NCBI GenBank assembly: GCA_035505995.1
Contig: DATJQF010000019.1
Span: 1-16,582, forward strand
Source of the DNA: DATJQF01 sp035505995
Lineage (GTDB): Bacteria > Bacteroidota > Bacteroidia > Bacteroidales > FEN-979
Length of the DNA: 16,582 nucleotides
Direction: 5' to 3'
Position numbers and translations under genes: made by a program. Below, piece by piece: positions 1 to 5,588 of the stretch; position 1 is the stretch's first letter; each line of letters starts with the position of its first letter. Below the pieces are notes generated by a model. That model saw only the letters and a list, made by a program, of their open reading frames with translations. It did not search any database and was not told the DNA's origin.

Positions 1-279
1 TTTTGCCGGATCGAGGTACCAGTAGCTGGCCGGGTTGGCCGGGTTGTGAAAAGAAAGCGGGGAAAGGTCGTTAACATAGTTCAGGAACTGGGTCCCCAGC
101 GGACGGTCCCGGCCCAGGTCCCGGTTGATGGCCGCCACGGAAGCGATATCGGCCCGCTGCCCGAGCATCATCCGGGCCGGGTCCCCGGGCAGGATGTTGA
201 ACAGGAAAAAGGTGATCCCCACCACTCCGAGCATCACCAGGAACCCGTACCAGAGCCGCTTCACGATAAACCTTCCCAT
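1..279 (-). CDS. ABC transporter permease, OppB/DppB type (N-terminal part, cut by window edge)
   Basis: Reading leftward from an ATG at 279-277, an open frame of exactly 93 codons continues through the left edge without a stop. The protein begins MGRFIVKRLWYGFLVMLG, giving one membrane segment at about residues 8-30. It is followed by the motif FNILPGDPARMMLGQRAD (about 27-44) and LGRDRPLGTQFLNY (about 55-68), which is the typical N-terminus of peptide/nickel-type binding-protein-dependent permeases. The LSPLS...NPASYWYLDP stretch looks like the start of the longer periplasmic loop of Bacteroidota members. By family, it would form half of an inner-membrane oligopeptide importer channel. It lies 16 bp downstream of the DoxX-like gene on the same strand, so it is probably the last visible gene of that operon. 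The C-terminal permease domain and substrate are outside the window; family confidence is high, substrate unknown. Confidence 0.85.
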   Translation of the reverse strand, partial: MGRFIVKRLWYGFLVMLGVVGITFFLFNILPGDPARMMLGQRADIASVAAINRDLGRDRPLGTQFLNYVNDLSPLSFHNPANPASYWYLDPAK

Positions 280-295
280 CTCCGGCTTTTTCGGG

Positions 296-1405
296 TTAAG
301 GTTCCCTGATGTGTTTCATCAGGTCTGAATATTCCGGAATATCCCGGTAGTGCCACTTTCCGAGCACTTTCCCGTTCTTCAGCAGGATCAGGCCGGGGTT
401 GGAGCGGATCATGGTCTTCAGAACGACATCGTCCGCCTGGTAGTATTCGAAGGCCGTCCCGTGCGCCAGGCGGAAGGTCCGGATCTCATCCGGAAGGGCA
501 CTGGTCAGGCAGACAAAGGAGTATCCGTCGGCGGCCGCCTGCTTGTAAAAGGGAAGGATCCGCAGAAATGCATCCTGATCGGTCCGTTTCAGGTCATACG
601 CAACGAAAAGGAACTGGTAACCGGGATTGTCGAGCAGCGAGGCCGTTATATCATTATGGTTCTCATCTTCCACCTTCAGGGTAAGGGCATTCACGCGGTT
701 CGGGTCCTCCACCCGCTGACGTACGAACGACCATTGCGACATCCACACGGAGTCGTGCCAGGGGTAATTCGGCGCCAGGAACTCCCTCTTCTCGCCGGTT
801 GCCTTATTCCGGTACTCCACGTAGAACCTGACCGGGAGGGTATCGTGCCGGTTCACCTGCTGTCCTTTCTTCCAGTCCAGGAAATCGATAAATGGCAGGT
901 GGCGGTAGGAAATGATGGACATGCTGGAAAAGATCACAGCAAAAGCAAGGAGGAGGAGCTGCTGTCCGGACAATGACAGAGTTCCCTTGAATTTCTTTCG
1001 CTGGAAAAATACAGGGAGGGCTAAGGCGATCAGGACCAGGTTCTTGAGGAAGGTCTGCAGGTTCGTGAGCCGGATGGCATCCCCGAAGCAGCCGCAATCG
1101 GGCACCAGGTTGAAAAGGGCGTCGAAAAAGGTCAGGATCGTAAAAAATACCATCAGCGCCATCAGCAGCCAGGCGGTTTTCCGGATCCAGAGGTTGAACA
1201 GCAGGCTGATGCCGGTGAGAAACTCCAGGGTCGACAGCAGGATGCTCAGGTAGATCGAGGCGGGGATCGCCCAGAGCAGGTTAAAGGATGAAAAATAATC
1301 CTCCAGCCGGAAGGCGGTTCCGAGCGGATCAACCCCTTTGACGAATCCCGAGAAGACGAACACCAGTCCCAGGAGGATCCGGGCGATATTCCTAAAGATT
1401 TTCAT
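296..1405 (-). CDS. DoxX/MauE-like membrane protein with C-terminal thioredoxin-like domain
   Basis: The protein is 369 aa, counted from MKIFRNIARI at 1405. An upstream in-frame ATG (1498) would add 31 residues that lie wholly inside the DUF1599 gene and show no conserved feature, so I chose the internal ATG. About five hydrophobic segments are seen (residues ~5-23, 48-72, 80-102, 118-134, 148-165). The motif DCGCFGDAIRLTN (103-115) after the third is the hallmark of the MauE/DoxX group, membrane proteins tied to redox or disulfide chemistry. The region from ~262 to the end (FLFVAYDLKRTDQDAF ... SNPGLILLKNGKVLGKW) resembles a thioredoxin fold with the usual cis-proline (P337), but it has no CxxC. 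Its start overlaps the DUF1599 stop by 14 bp, suggesting translational coupling. The role is inferred from family only; the physiological substrate is unknown. Confidence 0.85.
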   Translation of the reverse strand: MKIFRNIARILLGLVFVFSGFVKGVDPLGTAFRLEDYFSSFNLLWAIPASIYLSILLSTLEFLTGISLLFNLWIRKTAWLLMALMVFFTILTFFDALFNLVPDCGCFGDAIRLTNLQTFLKNLVLIALALPVFFQRKKFKGTLSLSGQQLLLLAFAVIFSSMSIISYRHLPFIDFLDWKKGQQVNRHDTLPVRFYVEYRNKATGEKREFLAPNYPWHDSVWMSQWSFVRQRVEDPNRVNALTLKVEDENHNDITASLLDNPGYQFLFVAYDLKRTDQDAFLRILPFYKQAAADGYSFVCLTSALPDEIRTFRLAHGTAFEYYQADDVVLKTMIRSNPGLILLKNGKVLGKWHYRDIPEYSDLMKHIREP

Positions 1406-1949
1406 CCTCGTCGATCCGGATAAGTGCAAAAACGGAATAATTGATGATATCGTAATAATTTGATTCGACCCCTTCCGAGACCAGGGTCTCTCCGGCATGA
1501 TCCTCGATCTGCTTGATGCGCATCAGCTTCATCAGGATGATATCGGTCAGGGAGCTGAGCCGCATTTCCCGCCAGGCCTCATCATAGTCGTGGTTCTTGT
1601 TCAGCATGAGGTCGCGGGCGGTACCGACATGCCGGGCATAAAGCTGTTCCGCCTCTTCGGGGGAGAGGTTCAGCTCTTCCCGGTCTCCCATCCCGAGCTG
1701 GATCAGTGCGATGACCGAGTAATTCACGATCCCGGCAAACTCCGGGCGGATGCCCTCCTCGATCATCTGTCTCCCCTTGCGGTCGATGCTGCGGATACGG
1801 AGGACTTTGATGTAGATCTGGTCGGTGACCGACGGAACGCGAAGGACCCGCCAGGAGCTCCCGTAATCCTTCATCTTTGCCAGGAAGACCTCCCGGCAGG
1901 ATTGGATCACGGCATCAAACTGTTTCCCGGTATGGGCGGTATTTTCCAT
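1392..1949 (-). CDS. DUF1599 protein with two tandem domain copies
   Basis: This 185-aa soluble protein has no signal peptide. It consists of two related halves. Residues ~18-84 contain KMKDYGSSWRVLRVPSVTD, then KVLRIRSID, then GIVNYSVIALIQL. Residues ~111-178 contain KNHDYDEAWREMRLSSLTD, then KLMRIKQIE, then DIINYSVFALIRI. The DY..W and RI..I and NYS.ALI positions line up, so this is an internal duplication. I recognise it as the DUF1599 family, which I recall being renamed as a nucleotide-modification-associated domain; the biochemical role remains unclear. It is the first gene of a leftward operon with the DoxX-like gene, divergent from folP. A purine-rich GGGGAA lies just upstream of the ATG on the minus strand. 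Family confidence is high; function is not assigned. Confidence 0.85.
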   Translation of the reverse strand: MENTAHTGKQFDAVIQSCREVFLAKMKDYGSSWRVLRVPSVTDQIYIKVLRIRSIDRKGRQMIEEGIRPEFAGIVNYSVIALIQLGMGDREELNLSPEEAEQLYARHVGTARDLMLNKNHDYDEAWREMRLSSLTDIILMKLMRIKQIEDHAGETLVSEGVESNYYDIINYSVFALIRIDEDENL

Positions 1950-2003
1950 CGATTCCCCGTGAATTTAGATGGTTAAAATTAAGAACATTTTGCGTTTTAC
2001 CTG

Positions 2004-2011
2004 TAATTTTG
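2004..2011 (+). promoter_or_regulatory. Putative -7 box (TAATTTTG) for folP
   Basis: TAATTTTG matches the Bacteroidota -7 consensus TAnnTTTG. No convincing -33 TTTG lies 19-21 bases upstream. Transcription would begin near 2016, giving a leader of roughly 88 nt. That start lies downstream of the alternative in-frame ATG at 1969, which supports the 2104 start for folP. Confidence 0.45.
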
Positions 2012-2046
2012 AAGGTGGTTTTACCAGAAGTAATCAACAGTGGGAA

Positions 2047-2102
2047 GATCCGGGATCTGAGATCCGGAATACCGGGGACCGGAGACCCGCAACCAGAACG
2101 GC
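2047..2102 (+). repeat. Degenerate period-7 tandem array in the folP leader
   Basis: About eight 7-nt units run without phase loss: GATCCGG (2047-2053), GATCTGA (2054-2060), GATCCGG (2061-2067), AATACCG (2068-2074), GGGACCG (2075-2081), GAGACCC (2082-2088), then two weaker units. The consensus drifts from GATCCGG to GNNACCN along the array. It ends one base before the folP ATG at 2104. An embedded dyad (GGATCT at 2053-2058, AGATCC at 2060-2065) arises from the first three units. The outer limits were judged by eye. Function unknown. Confidence 0.6.
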
Positions 2103-2103
2103 C

Positions 2104-2937
2104 ATGACCTCTAAAAAGAAAATATTCCTTTTCGGCGAAAAGAAGCTGGACCTCTCCACGCCGGTGGTCATGGGTATCCTGAACCTTACCCCCGATTCCT
2201 TTTACGATGGCGGTCATTTCCAGACCGAGACCGAACAGATGCTCCAGGCCGAGAAGATGATCTCGGAAGGGGCGTCGATCCTCGACATCGGGGCGGTGTC
2301 CACCCGGCCCGGCACGGAGCCCGTCGATGAAAAAGAAGAGCTGCGGCGGCTGACCCCGGCCCTGCGGGCCGTCATCCGGAACTTCCCCGACTGCCTGATC
2401 TCCGTGGATACTTTCAGGACCTCCGTCGCCCGGACCGCCCTGGATTACGGGGCCGACATGATCAACGACATCTATGCCGGCCGTTTCGACGGCAAGATGA
2501 TCGGCCTGGTCACCTCCCGGAATGTACCTTATTCCATGATGCACATGCAGGGCACCCCGGGCACCATGCAGGAAAATCCTGCCTACGGGGATGTGGTGAG
2601 CGAGATCCTTGAATTCTTCCGGGAGCGGCTGGAGCATTTTCCTGAGAAATACCCGAAGATCTTCCTCGATCCGGGCTTCGGGTTCGGAAAGACCGTCGAG
2701 CACAACTTCACCCTGCTCGGCCGGCTCAGCGAATTCCGCAAGCTGGGCTACCCGGTTCTGGCAGGCCTTTCCAGGAAATCGATGATCAACCAGGTGCTGC
2801 GGACCTATCCCCACCAGGCCCTGAACGGCACCACCGTGCTCAATACCATCGCCCTGCTCAACGGGGCGGATGTCCTGCGGGTGCACGACGTGAAGCAGGC
2901 TATGGAGGCCATCCAGCTGGTCGCCCACCTGCGTTAG
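2104..2937 (+). CDS. folP: Dihydropteroate synthase
   Basis: This 277-aa cytosolic TIM-barrel enzyme joins p-aminobenzoate to 6-hydroxymethyl-dihydropterin diphosphate, making dihydropteroate in folate synthesis. All family motifs are present: GILNLTPDSFYDGG (24-37), DIGAVSTRPGTEP (61-73), VDTFR (101-105), MHMQGTPGTMQ (146-156), DPGFGFGK (189-196), GLSRKSMI (221-228) and the C-terminal RVHDV (259-263). The length is normal. An in-frame ATG at 1969 would add 45 residues reading through the -7 box and heptamer array, with no family counterpart, so the start at 2104 is preferred. It lies 24 bp upstream of cdaA on the same strand, an arrangement I recall as frequent in Bacteroidota. It is divergent from the DUF1599 operon. 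Assignment is firm; only the exact start is open. Confidence 0.95.
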   Translation: MTSKKKIFLFGEKKLDLSTPVVMGILNLTPDSFYDGGHFQTETEQMLQAEKMISEGASILDIGAVSTRPGTEPVDEKEELRRLTPALRAVIRNFPDCLISVDTFRTSVARTALDYGADMINDIYAGRFDGKMIGLVTSRNVPYSMMHMQGTPGTMQENPAYGDVVSEILEFFRERLEHFPEKYPKIFLDPGFGFGKTVEHNFTLLGRLSEFRKLGYPVLAGLSRKSMINQVLRTYPHQALNGTTVLNTIALLNGADVLRVHDVKQAMEAIQLVAHLR

Positions 2938-2949
2938 GAGGAAAATTCC

Positions 2950-2957
2950 TACATTTG
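2950..2957 (+). promoter_or_regulatory. Possible internal -7 box (TACATTTG) before cdaA
   Basis: TACATTTG fits TAnnTTTG and sits four bases before the cdaA ATG. If used, transcription would start at or next to the ATG, giving a leaderless or nearly leaderless cdaA mRNA. No -33 element is evident, and the gene can also be read through from folP, so this is weak. Confidence 0.3.
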
Positions 2958-2961
2958 TCCC

Positions 2962-3756
2962 ATGGACATTTCCCCGGTCAAAGAGCTGTTCCATCTCCGG
3001 ATCGTCGATATCATAGATATCCTGCTGTTCGCCATCCTGCTGTACCAGGTGTATATCCTGGTGAGAGGCACCGCAGCCGTCCGCATCTTCCTCGGGATCA
3101 TTGCCGTCTATCTCATCTGGAAAGTGGTGAAGGCCCTCCATATGATCCTGCTGAGCGAGATCCTGGGAATGTTCATCAGCGTGGGGGTGATCGCCCTGAT
3201 CGTGGTCTTCCAGCCCGAGATCCGGCAGTTCCTGCTGGTGATCGGGAATACCCGGATCATCCGGTCCGGCAGAAAGCGCTTTCTTTTCTGGAAGTTCAGG
3301 ATCGAGAACCCGCTCGAGCTGCACCTCGACAAGATCGTCAAGGCCTGCCAGAAGATGGCGGAGCTGCATACCGGGGCGCTGATCGTGATCACCCGGGAAA
3401 ATGCCCTGGATCCTTTCGTGGAATCGGGACAGGTGGTGGACGGGAAGATCTCCGAGTTCCTGCTGGAAACGATCTTCTTCAAGAACAGCCCGTTGCACGA
3501 CGGGGCCGTGATCATCCGGGAAGATAAGATCCGGGCGGCCCGCTGTATCCTGCCGGTCAGCAGCAGTACGCTCATCCCGGCGTTGTACGGACTTCGTCAC
3601 CGGGCAGCCGTCGGGATCACCGAACGCTCCGATGCAATTGCCATCGTAGTTTCAGAAGAGCGGGGAAATATCTGCTGCAGCTATGAGGGAAAGCTGATGG
3701 AAAACATCACGCCCAGCGAGCTGAATGCTTTTCTGGAGAAGGCGCTGGAGGAATGA
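2962..3756 (+). CDS. cdaA: Diadenylate cyclase CdaA (c-di-AMP synthase)
   Basis: This 264-aa membrane-anchored enzyme condenses two ATP into the second messenger cyclic di-AMP. Three hydrophobic segments (residues ~16-34, 39-58, 66-86) precede a cytoplasmic DisA_N/DAC domain at ~105-235. The two catalytic signatures are intact: DGA (180-182, in SPLHDGAVII) and RHR (212-214, in GLRHRAAVGI). A conserved VSEE follows at 230-233. Length and architecture match the CdaA class rather than DisA, since there is no helix-hairpin-helix DNA-binding part. It follows folP by 24 bp and probably shares its transcript. The downstream side faces the convergent TPR lipoprotein gene across a repeat-filled spacer. 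No c-di-AMP phosphodiesterase or receptor is seen in the window. Assignment is firm from motifs. Confidence 0.96.
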   Translation: MDISPVKELFHLRIVDIIDILLFAILLYQVYILVRGTAAVRIFLGIIAVYLIWKVVKALHMILLSEILGMFISVGVIALIVVFQPEIRQFLLVIGNTRIIRSGRKRFLFWKFRIENPLELHLDKIVKACQKMAELHTGALIVITRENALDPFVESGQVVDGKISEFLLETIFFKNSPLHDGAVIIREDKIRAARCILPVSSSTLIPALYGLRHRAAVGITERSDAIAIVVSEERGNICCSYEGKLMENITPSELNAFLEKALEE

Positions 3757-3840
3757 GACCTCACCCGGCCCTCTCCAAAGGACCTCACCCCGGCCCTCTC
3801 AAAGGACCTCTCCCCGGCCCTCTCCTTGAAGGAGAGGGAG
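3757..3840. repeat. Three tandem copies of a GC-rich intergenic repeat
   Basis: The array starts directly after the cdaA stop. Copies run 3757-3780, 3781-3804 and 3805-3840, each opening GACCTC(A/T)CCC and continuing with GGCCCTCTC. The first two are 24 nt and differ by single-base indels. The third is extended by an inverted arm to 36 nt. Words of this kind (CTCACCCCGGCCCTCTCC with its complement) are, as I recall, common dispersed intergenic repeats in many bacterial genomes. A degenerate relative is at 6428-6466 in this window. The rest of the spacer (3841-3881) shows nothing further. Confidence 0.8.
3818..3838. terminator. Hairpin in convergent spacer, possible bidirectional terminator
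   Basis: CCCTCTCC (3818-3825) pairs perfectly with GGAGAGGG (3831-3838) around a five-base TTGAA loop. It lies between the convergent stops of cdaA and the TPR lipoprotein. On the plus strand the hairpin is followed by AGATTTTG, only a short T run, so it may act as a terminator or RNA-end stabiliser for cdaA. It is also the third copy of the GC-rich repeat, so termination may be incidental. Confidence 0.5.
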
Positions 3841-3881
3841 ATTTTGTCCGTACTTGAAGGTTTACTTCCTTTTGTGCCGGT

Positions 3882-4460
3882 TCACTTCTTTTTGCTCTTC
3901 TTCACGGCTAAGCCTGCCAGTGAATCCGCCACCCTTGTGCTGTCGGCCTTTCGTTTGGCTTCAAATTCCATGAAGTACTGGTCGGGGGTCTTCCCCAAAT
4001 TCTGAAGCGCGATCCGGGCATCGTTGGCAAAATCGCTATTCGGATACCGGTTTAAGAAATCCTCGTAGAATTTCTTCGCCTTGTCGAAATCCTGCAGGTT
4101 ATTCTCGTAAATGAACGCCTTGAAGAACAGGCAGACCTCGGCTTTGGGCCCCTGCGGGTAATCCTTCATGTATCTGTCGAACAGGAGGATCGCCGTGTCG
4201 GGCTTCCCCAGGTTCAGGGCCAGGTTGGCCATCCTGAAAACCACCGCCGGAGCCATCGTATCCCCGGAGTAATGGCGTAAAAAGTCCTGGTAGATCCCCA
4301 TCAGGCTGTCGGCTTTCACTTTGTCGAAGCCGGCCGATCCCGGCTGATACAGCCTTCTTTCCAGGGATCTCATTTCACCCGACAGCTTCTTGTAACCGGG
4401 TTTGCAGCCTCCCAGCAGGAGGATGGCGGGCAGGGTGAGGAGGAGGAATATTTGCTTCAT
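3882..4460 (-). CDS. TPR-containing lipoprotein, BamD/YfiO-like repeat arrangement
   Basis: This 192-aa protein has a lipoprotein signal: MKQIFLLLTLPAILLLGGC, with C19 as the lipidated cysteine. Behind it are helical tetratricopeptide-like repeats, clearest at ~69-102 (MAPAVVFRMANLALNLGKPD) and ~106-152 (FDKAKKFYEDFLNRYPNSDF). The NRYPNSDFANDA signature is typical of BamD/YfiO and CpoB-type TPR proteins. The C-terminus is lysine-rich and poorly conserved. At 192 aa it is shorter than BamD (about 240-280 aa), so I do not call it BamD. It would sit in the envelope facing the periplasm as a protein-protein scaffold. It is the third gene of the ruvX-def operon, 53 bp after def across an octamer array. 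The TPR lipoprotein class is solid; the partner is unknown. Confidence 0.85.
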   Translation of the reverse strand: MKQIFLLLTLPAILLLGGCKPGYKKLSGEMRSLERRLYQPGSAGFDKVKADSLMGIYQDFLRHYSGDTMAPAVVFRMANLALNLGKPDTAILLFDRYMKDYPQGPKAEVCLFFKAFIYENNLQDFDKAKKFYEDFLNRYPNSDFANDARIALQNLGKTPDQYFMEFEAKRKADSTRVADSLAGLAVKKSKKK

Positions 4461-4472
4461 AGGATGAATTAT

Positions 4473-4512
4473 GTGGTGATGTGGTGATTTAGTGACCCGG
4501 TGACTTGTTCAC
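4473..4512. repeat. Degenerate period-8 tandem array between def and the TPR lipoprotein gene
   Basis: Five 8-nt units stand in phase: GTGGTGAT (4473-4480), GTGGTGAT (4481-4488), TTAGTGAC (4489-4496), CCGGTGAC (4497-4504) and TTGTTCAC (4505-4512). The shared core is GTGAY in the first four. The array fills nearly the whole 53-bp spacer, beginning one base from the def stop. It has no obvious hairpin and no known role. Confidence 0.65.
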
Positions 4513-4513
4513 T

Positions 4514-5089
4514 TCATTTCTTTTTCCCCTTCTTCTCCAGCGGAAAGATCATCTTGTAGGATACTTCGACATTGCCTTTTGAGATATCATTCAGCCTGCC
4601 TTTCAGCAGCATCTTCCGCAGGGAGCTGATCCGGTCCACCATGACAATGCCTTCGGTATGGTCATATTCGTGCTGGATCACCCGGGCCAGGATGCCGTCG
4701 AAGCGATCGTCGTGCCGTTCAAAGTTCTCGTCCTGGTAACGGATCCGGATCACCGGTTTGCGCATAATATCTTCCCGCAGTCCCGGAAAGCTCAGGCATC
4801 CTTCATTGAACGACCACTCCTCCCCTTCCTCTTCGTAAATCCGGGCGTTGATGAATACCTTCACAAAATCTTTGGCTTCCGGGTACTTTTCCCCGAACGG
4901 CCGTGCATCGATCAGGAAGAGACGGATGGACCGGTTCACCTGGGGGGCGGCCAGTCCCACCCCGTCCGACTGGTACATGGTCTCGAACATGTCGGCAATG
5001 AATTGCTTCAGGTCGGGATAATCGGGACCGATCTCTTTGGCGACTTTCTTCAGCACCGGGTGGCCGTAAGCTACAACAGGAAAAATCAT
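4514..5089 (-). CDS. def: Peptide deformylase
   Basis: This 191-aa cytosolic metalloenzyme removes the formyl group from the N-terminal formyl-methionine of new proteins. The three diagnostic motifs are present: GVGLAAPQ (43-50), EGCLSFPG (96-103, metal ligand C98) and QHEYDH (139-144, ligands H140 and H144, catalytic E141). The second motif has F where many deformylases have I. The C-terminus ends in a lysine-rich tail (EKKGKKK). The start ATG at 5089-5087 has no Shine-Dalgarno; the upstream sequence is an AT-rich heptamer array. It lies 17 bp downstream of ruvX in the same direction, with the TPR lipoprotein following. Def sits apart from fmt here. The assignment is secure. Confidence 0.97.
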   Translation of the reverse strand: MIFPVVAYGHPVLKKVAKEIGPDYPDLKQFIADMFETMYQSDGVGLAAPQVNRSIRLFLIDARPFGEKYPEAKDFVKVFINARIYEEEGEEWSFNEGCLSFPGLREDIMRKPVIRIRYQDENFERHDDRFDGILARVIQHEYDHTEGIVMVDRISSLRKMLLKGRLNDISKGNVEVSYKMIFPLEKKGKKK

Positions 5090-5091
5090 AG

Positions 5092-5147
5092 TTCAATATT
5101 CAATTTTCAATCCTTTCTATCTTCCATCCTCCATCCTCTATTCTCCA
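5092..5147. repeat. Degenerate period-7 tandem array spanning the ruvX 3' end and def leader
   Basis: Eight in-phase 7-nt units are read on the plus strand: TTCAATA (5092-5098), TTCAATT (5099-5105), TTCAATC (5106-5112), CTTTCTA (5113-5119), TCTTCCA (5120-5126), TCCTCCA (5127-5133), TCCTCTA (5134-5140) and TTCTCCA (5141-5147). The composition drifts from AT-rich to pyrimidine-rich along the array. The ruvX stop (5109-5107) and its last 12 codons lie within it. It ends two bases before the def ATG. By period and number of units it resembles the folP leader array, although the bases differ. Confidence 0.7.
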
Positions 5148-5544
5148 GAAACCCCTGCAATATAATTGTTGCGCTGATCACATCGACGAGCTCTTTCTTC
5201 TGCCGGTCTTTTTTCTTCAGTCCCGAGGATGCAAGCGTCCTCGATGCGATCCGGGAGGTGAAGCGCTCGTCCATCCGCTCGACCTTCACCGACGGGAACT
5301 CTTTTCTGAGCCCGCGCACAAAGGGTTCGATGAACAACGCCGATCCGGAGGGGGTATTGTCCATTTGTTTCGGTTCTCCCACTACGATACATTCCACCGG
5401 ATGGGTTGACAGATACGTTTTCAGCCATTCCATAATATCCGCGGTGCGGACCGTCTCCAGCGGCGAGGCAATCAGCTGTTGCTCGTCGGTAACCGCCAGG
5501 CCTACCCGTTTGCGGCCATAATCGATTGCAAGAATGCGTCCCAT
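5107..5544 (-). CDS. ruvX: RuvX/YqgF, putative pre-16S rRNA nuclease (Holliday junction resolvase-like)
   Basis: This 145-aa RNase H-fold protein is implicated in maturing the 5' end of 16S rRNA, and earlier in resolving Holliday junctions. Signatures are AIDYGRKRVGLAVTD (6-20, acidic D8), VVGEPKQMDN (54-63, E57), MDERFTSRIA (91-100) and the C-terminal acidic D121 in ELVDVISATIILQ. The core ends near residue 132. The last ~13 residues (ENRGWRMEDRKD and stop) are encoded by the period-7 array at 5092-5147, so this tail probably did not come from the ancestral gene. It is the first gene of a leftward operon (ruvX, def, TPR lipoprotein), with a TAATTTTG box 17 bases upstream of the ATG, divergent from dapD. 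Family assignment is firm. Confidence 0.94.
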   Translation of the reverse strand: MGRILAIDYGRKRVGLAVTDEQQLIASPLETVRTADIMEWLKTYLSTHPVECIVVGEPKQMDNTPSGSALFIEPFVRGLRKEFPSVKVERMDERFTSRIASRTLASSGLKKKDRQKKELVDVISATIILQGFLENRGWRMEDRKD

Positions 5545-5560
5545 AAGGAGAATGGAGGTG

Positions 5561-5568
5561 CAAAATTA
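5561..5568 (-). promoter_or_regulatory. Putative -7 box (TAATTTTG) for ruvX-def-TPR operon
   Basis: On the minus strand, positions 5568 to 5561 read TAATTTTG, a full match to TAnnTTTG. The ruvX ATG begins at 5544, so the leader would be about 11-12 nt. No clear -33 TTG was found at the usual spacing. Only 12 bases separate it from the opposite-facing dapD box. Confidence 0.5.
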
Positions 5569-5580
5569 CGAAGTTTTGAC

Positions 5581-5588
5581 TATTTTTG
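5581..5588 (+). promoter_or_regulatory. Putative -7 box (TATTTTTG) for dapD
   Basis: TATTTTTG fits TAnnTTTG and ends 18 bases before the dapD ATG at 5607, giving a leader of about 14 nt. The box covers the TTG at 5586, which is in frame with dapD, so a TTG start there is unlikely. No strong -33 element is visible. Confidence 0.5.

Noticed and set aside
46..328. Small plus-strand open frames at the left edge
   Set aside because: They run antisense to a clear ABC permease N-terminus, whose frame is open across the edge.
1406..1498. N-terminal extension of the DoxX-like protein
   Set aside because: The extra 31 codons lie wholly inside the DUF1599 gene and precede a start (1405) that leads directly into the first membrane segment.
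2053..2065. GGATCT/AGATCC dyad as an operator or terminator
   Set aside because: The central gap is a single base, so it cannot form a hairpin, and the dyad follows simply from the GATCCGG/GATCTGA heptamers.
1969..2103. N-terminal extension of folP from the ATG at 1969
   Set aside because: The extension would cover the -7 box and heptamer array and has no counterpart in dihydropteroate synthases; the 2104 ATG gives normal length.
1915..3600. Long minus-strand open frame (about 561 codons) antisense to folP and cdaA
   Set aside because: It is rich in Asp, His, Gly and Gln, lacks any recognisable domain, and overlaps two genes with intact family motifs. It arises from the GC-rich third-position bias of those genes.
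3757..3840. CRISPR array
   Set aside because: The repeats are directly adjacent with no unique spacers, and no cas genes are nearby.
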